Assembly (NCBI RefSeq): GCF_900172255.1
Contig: NZ_FWFU01000003.1
Coordinates: 496,001-560,000, forward strand
Direction: 5' to 3'
From: Roseovarius halotolerans
GTDB lineage: Bacteria > Pseudomonadota > Alphaproteobacteria > Rhodobacterales > Rhodobacteraceae
DNA: 64,000 nucleotides
Under the pieces are notes generated by a model. The model was not told the origin of the DNA. It worked only from the letters and a program-made list of their open reading frames with translations, and made no database searches. Positions 62,227 through 64,000 of this stretch are shown here, one piece after another (positions within the stretch are counted from its first letter, which is position 1; each line of letters begins with the position of its first letter). A program made the position numbers and the translations under genes.

Positions 62227-62832
62227 ATGTTCTACCGCCCCGAAGACGGCCACGGCCTGCCGCACAACCCCTTCAACGCCATCGTGACGCCCCGGCCGAT
62301 CGGCTGGATTTCAAGCCGCGACAGCGAGGGGCGGGACAACCTTGCGCCCTATTCCTTCTTCAACGCTGTCGCCTATGTGCCGCCGCAGGTGATGTTCGCC
62401 TCGACCTCGGTCAAGGCGGATCGGGGCGACACGAAAGACAGCGTCGCCAATATCCGCGAGACCGGGGTTTTTTGCGTGAATATCGTGGAATACGCCATGC
62501 GCGACGCGATGAACCAGACCTCCGGCCCCTGGGACAGGGAGGTCGATGAGTTCGACCACGCCGCCATCGAAAAGGCCGAGTGCGACACCATCGCCTGTGC
62601 CCGCGTCGCAGGGGCGCCCGCCAATCTGGAATGCAAGCTGACACAGATCGTGACCCTGCCGGGCGAGGCCAATTTCGCCGTCTTCGGCGAGGTCACCGGC
62701 ATCCACATGCGCGACGACTGCCTGAAGGATGGCATTTTCGACGTGCTGGCCTTCAACCCGCTGGCCCGCATGGGATACCGCGATTACAGCGTGGTGCGCG
62801 AAAAGTTCACCCTCAAGCGCCCCGGCGAATGA
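62227..62832 (+). CDS. Flavin reductase-like / FMN-binding split-barrel protein
   Basis: Protein of 201 aa with the flavin-reductase domain: NPFNAIVTPRPIGWISSRDSEGRDNLAPYSFFNAVAYVPP (FMN phosphate and isoalloxazine contacts), FCVNIVEYAMRDAMNQTS and AGAPANLECKLTQIVTL. Family members bind FMN and either supply reduced flavin or act on small substrates. The partner is unknown. ATG 62227 follows GAGGCACCCAGG. Confidence 0.9.
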   Translation: MFYRPEDGHGLPHNPFNAIVTPRPIGWISSRDSEGRDNLAPYSFFNAVAYVPPQVMFASTSVKADRGDTKDSVANIRETGVFCVNIVEYAMRDAMNQTSGPWDREVDEFDHAAIEKAECDTIACARVAGAPANLECKLTQIVTLPGEANFAVFGEVTGIHMRDDCLKDGIFDVLAFNPLARMGYRDYSVVREKFTLKRPGE

Positions 62833-62842
62833 ACGCCCGGAC

Positions 62843-64000
62843 CTAACGCAGCAGGAAGGCATCCGAGAACCCGGCGCCGCGCACCCGGTTCAAGGCGGAT
62901 TGCAGGGCGGACTGACTGGCGAACGGCCCGGCCAGAACCCGCGTATATGTCTTGCCGCCCCGCTGATACCGCGAAAGCCTCGCAGGCAGACCGCTACGCG
63001 CCAGTTGCTGAGCGGCGCGCTGCGCATTGCCGGGCTGGCTGAACATGCCCGCCTGAACGAAGCGGTGGCTTGCGCCTGCGTTCGGCGATGCTGCCGGCGC
63101 CTGCGAGCGGGTAGAGATCAGAGGCGTCGCAACCTGCTGACGCACGACCCTGACGGGCTGCGCCTTGGAGGCAGAGCGCCGCGAGGTGGCCGCCACCTGA
63201 CGCACACGGATCGGGTCGCGCACTGCAACACCCGCGGTCTGGACGGCAACGCCCGCAGCACGCTGCTGAGCAAAGCTCGTATAGGGGTATCTCAGACCCG
63301 GATATTTATAGGTCACATCCCGGTTGGTCGCGGTGTCGATGAGGTGGCGCGGCACGGTCCGGGACCACATGACCTCCATCTGCGCCTTGCCCTCAAAGGT
63401 CTGATGCGCACGGTAGGGATTGAGGCGGTCATCATCCCAGGCCGGCTTGTAACCTTCGGGAACCGAGATGCCATTGCTTTGCTGTTGCTGCTCATAGACA
63501 TGGCGCGGGACCACCCTGACATTGGACGCCGCAGCCCGAGGCGCACGCCGGACAACCTGTTGAGAAGGCTGCGCCAGAAGCGTGGTGCCTGCAAGCGGCG
63601 TCACCGAAGGGCGTGACGCGCGCGGCGCCTGGACGGGAGCAGTCCTGACATAATGCACCTCGGCACCCGATCCGCCGCCACCCATGACATAGCTCACATG
63701 CGGCTCGGCCTGTGGCCCGCAACGCACATCGGGATCACTGCCCATGTAACGCTTCGACACCGGGCTGAGCCCCGTACAGACGGAAACCCCCTGCATCGGG
63801 GCCGGGCGCATGATGCGGGCGGGGGCCTTGGCGGTCTTGACCGCCACGGAGCGTGCCGGCGCGGTGACGATTTTGACGGGCGGCGCAGAGACCGGCGCCG
63901 CCACAGAAGGCGCACGCACGATCTTGGGTGATGCCGGTTTCGCCACCTGCCGAACCTGTTGGGACCGGGGCTGCGGCATGGACTTGGGTTGCGGAGCAGT
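62843..64000 (-). CDS. SPOR-domain protein, N-terminus outside window
   Basis: At least 385 aa, still open at the window edge. The visible part is a Pro/Ala/Val/Lys-rich low-complexity region, a middle segment with GISVPEGYKPAWDDDRLNPYRAHQTFEG and MEVMWSRTVPRHLIDTATNRDVT, and a C-terminal SPOR domain (RFVQAGMFSQPGNAQRAAQQLARSGLPARLSRYQRGGKTYTRVLAGPF). SPOR domains bind denuded glycan at the division septum. Such proteins are usually exported or anchored; the signal is not in view. Converges with the flavin reductase gene (10 bp). Confidence 0.88.
   Translation of the reverse strand, partial: TAPQPKSMPQPRSQQVRQVAKPASPKIVRAPSVAAPVSAPPVKIVTAPARSVAVKTAKAPARIMRPAPMQGVSVCTGLSPVSKRYMGSDPDVRCGPQAEPHVSYVMGGGGSGAEVHYVRTAPVQAPRASRPSVTPLAGTTLLAQPSQQVVRRAPRAAASNVRVVPRHVYEQQQQSNGISVPEGYKPAWDDDRLNPYRAHQTFEGKAQMEVMWSRTVPRHLIDTATNRDVTYKYPGLRYPYTSFAQQRAAGVAVQTAGVAVRDPIRVRQVAATSRRSASKAQPVRVVRQQVATPLISTRSQAPAASPNAGASHRFVQAGMFSQPGNAQRAAQQLARSGLPARLSRYQRGGKTYTRVLAGPFASQSALQSALNRVRGAGFSDAFLLR

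Overview
The window is high-GC chromosomal DNA from an alphaproteobacterium, most likely a marine member of the Roseobacter group (Rhodobacteraceae/Roseobacteraceae). Several things point there: an RpoH with the alphaproteobacterial RpoH box, a tRNA-His without an encoded G-1 and with A73, an alphaproteobacterial SOS box (GAAC-N7-GAAC), a fused PntA, many Rhodobacterales-type DUF proteins, and adjacent trimethylamine monooxygenase and TMAO demethylase genes (tmm, tdm). No phage, insertion sequence, rRNA or CRISPR array was seen.

Layout. 1-4900 is core: the 3' end of an oligoendopeptidase F gene, an alpha/beta-hydrolase lipoprotein, rpoH behind a near-consensus sigma-32 promoter, rluD divergent from a small membrane protein, tRNA-His, and mmcB behind an SOS box. 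4893-8440 is a gene-poor accessory stretch with a palindrome cluster, a class II aldolase divergent from a GlxA/GbdR-type regulator, and a GNAT acetyltransferase. 8441-13220 holds an Asp-rich membrane protein, a SulP transporter without a STAS domain, a lipoprotein, and ribBA-ribH-nusB. 13300-31520 is mostly housekeeping: DUF3422, pntAB, a metallo-beta-lactamase-fold protein with an altered metal site, kynureninase, an RTX/PA14/Hint exoprotein, a class I glutamine amidotransferase, pepN, a lytic transglycosylase, gatB and a thioesterase.

31524-45264 is the metabolic centrepiece. A minus-strand operon encodes a complete LIV-type ABC importer with a Tat-exported binding protein. It faces a FadR-type GntR regulator, a second binding-protein homologue without a signal peptide, and the plus-strand series tmm, tdm, 5-formyl-THF cyclo-ligase and an AbrB-like membrane protein. 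Repeated TTGGTTCAT / ATGAACCAA sites lie in both regulatory gaps. The simplest reading is that methylated amines or TMAO are imported by the LIV-type system, oxidised by Tmm, and demethylated by Tdm to dimethylamine and formaldehyde, with the C1 unit handled by folate enzymes and GntR controlling the module. The transporter substrate and the regulator target are inferred.

45290-54911 combines iron and peptide functions: an orphan Fbp-type ferric permease, a small exported DUF6746 protein beside a strong inverted repeat, a five-gene Dpp/Opp importer, and a compact operon (60-aa ORF, hemP, unknown ORF, bfd, bfr). 55199-64000 carries Nudix, DUF1178, SDR, lysC, ptsP, EcsC, GNAT, flavin reductase and a truncated SPOR-domain gene.

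Four copies of a structured extragenic repeat (near 14743, 43246, 53275 and 60600) lie just downstream of genes, in the gene's sense orientation. Three of the four have a second stem whose sequence varies while pairing is kept.
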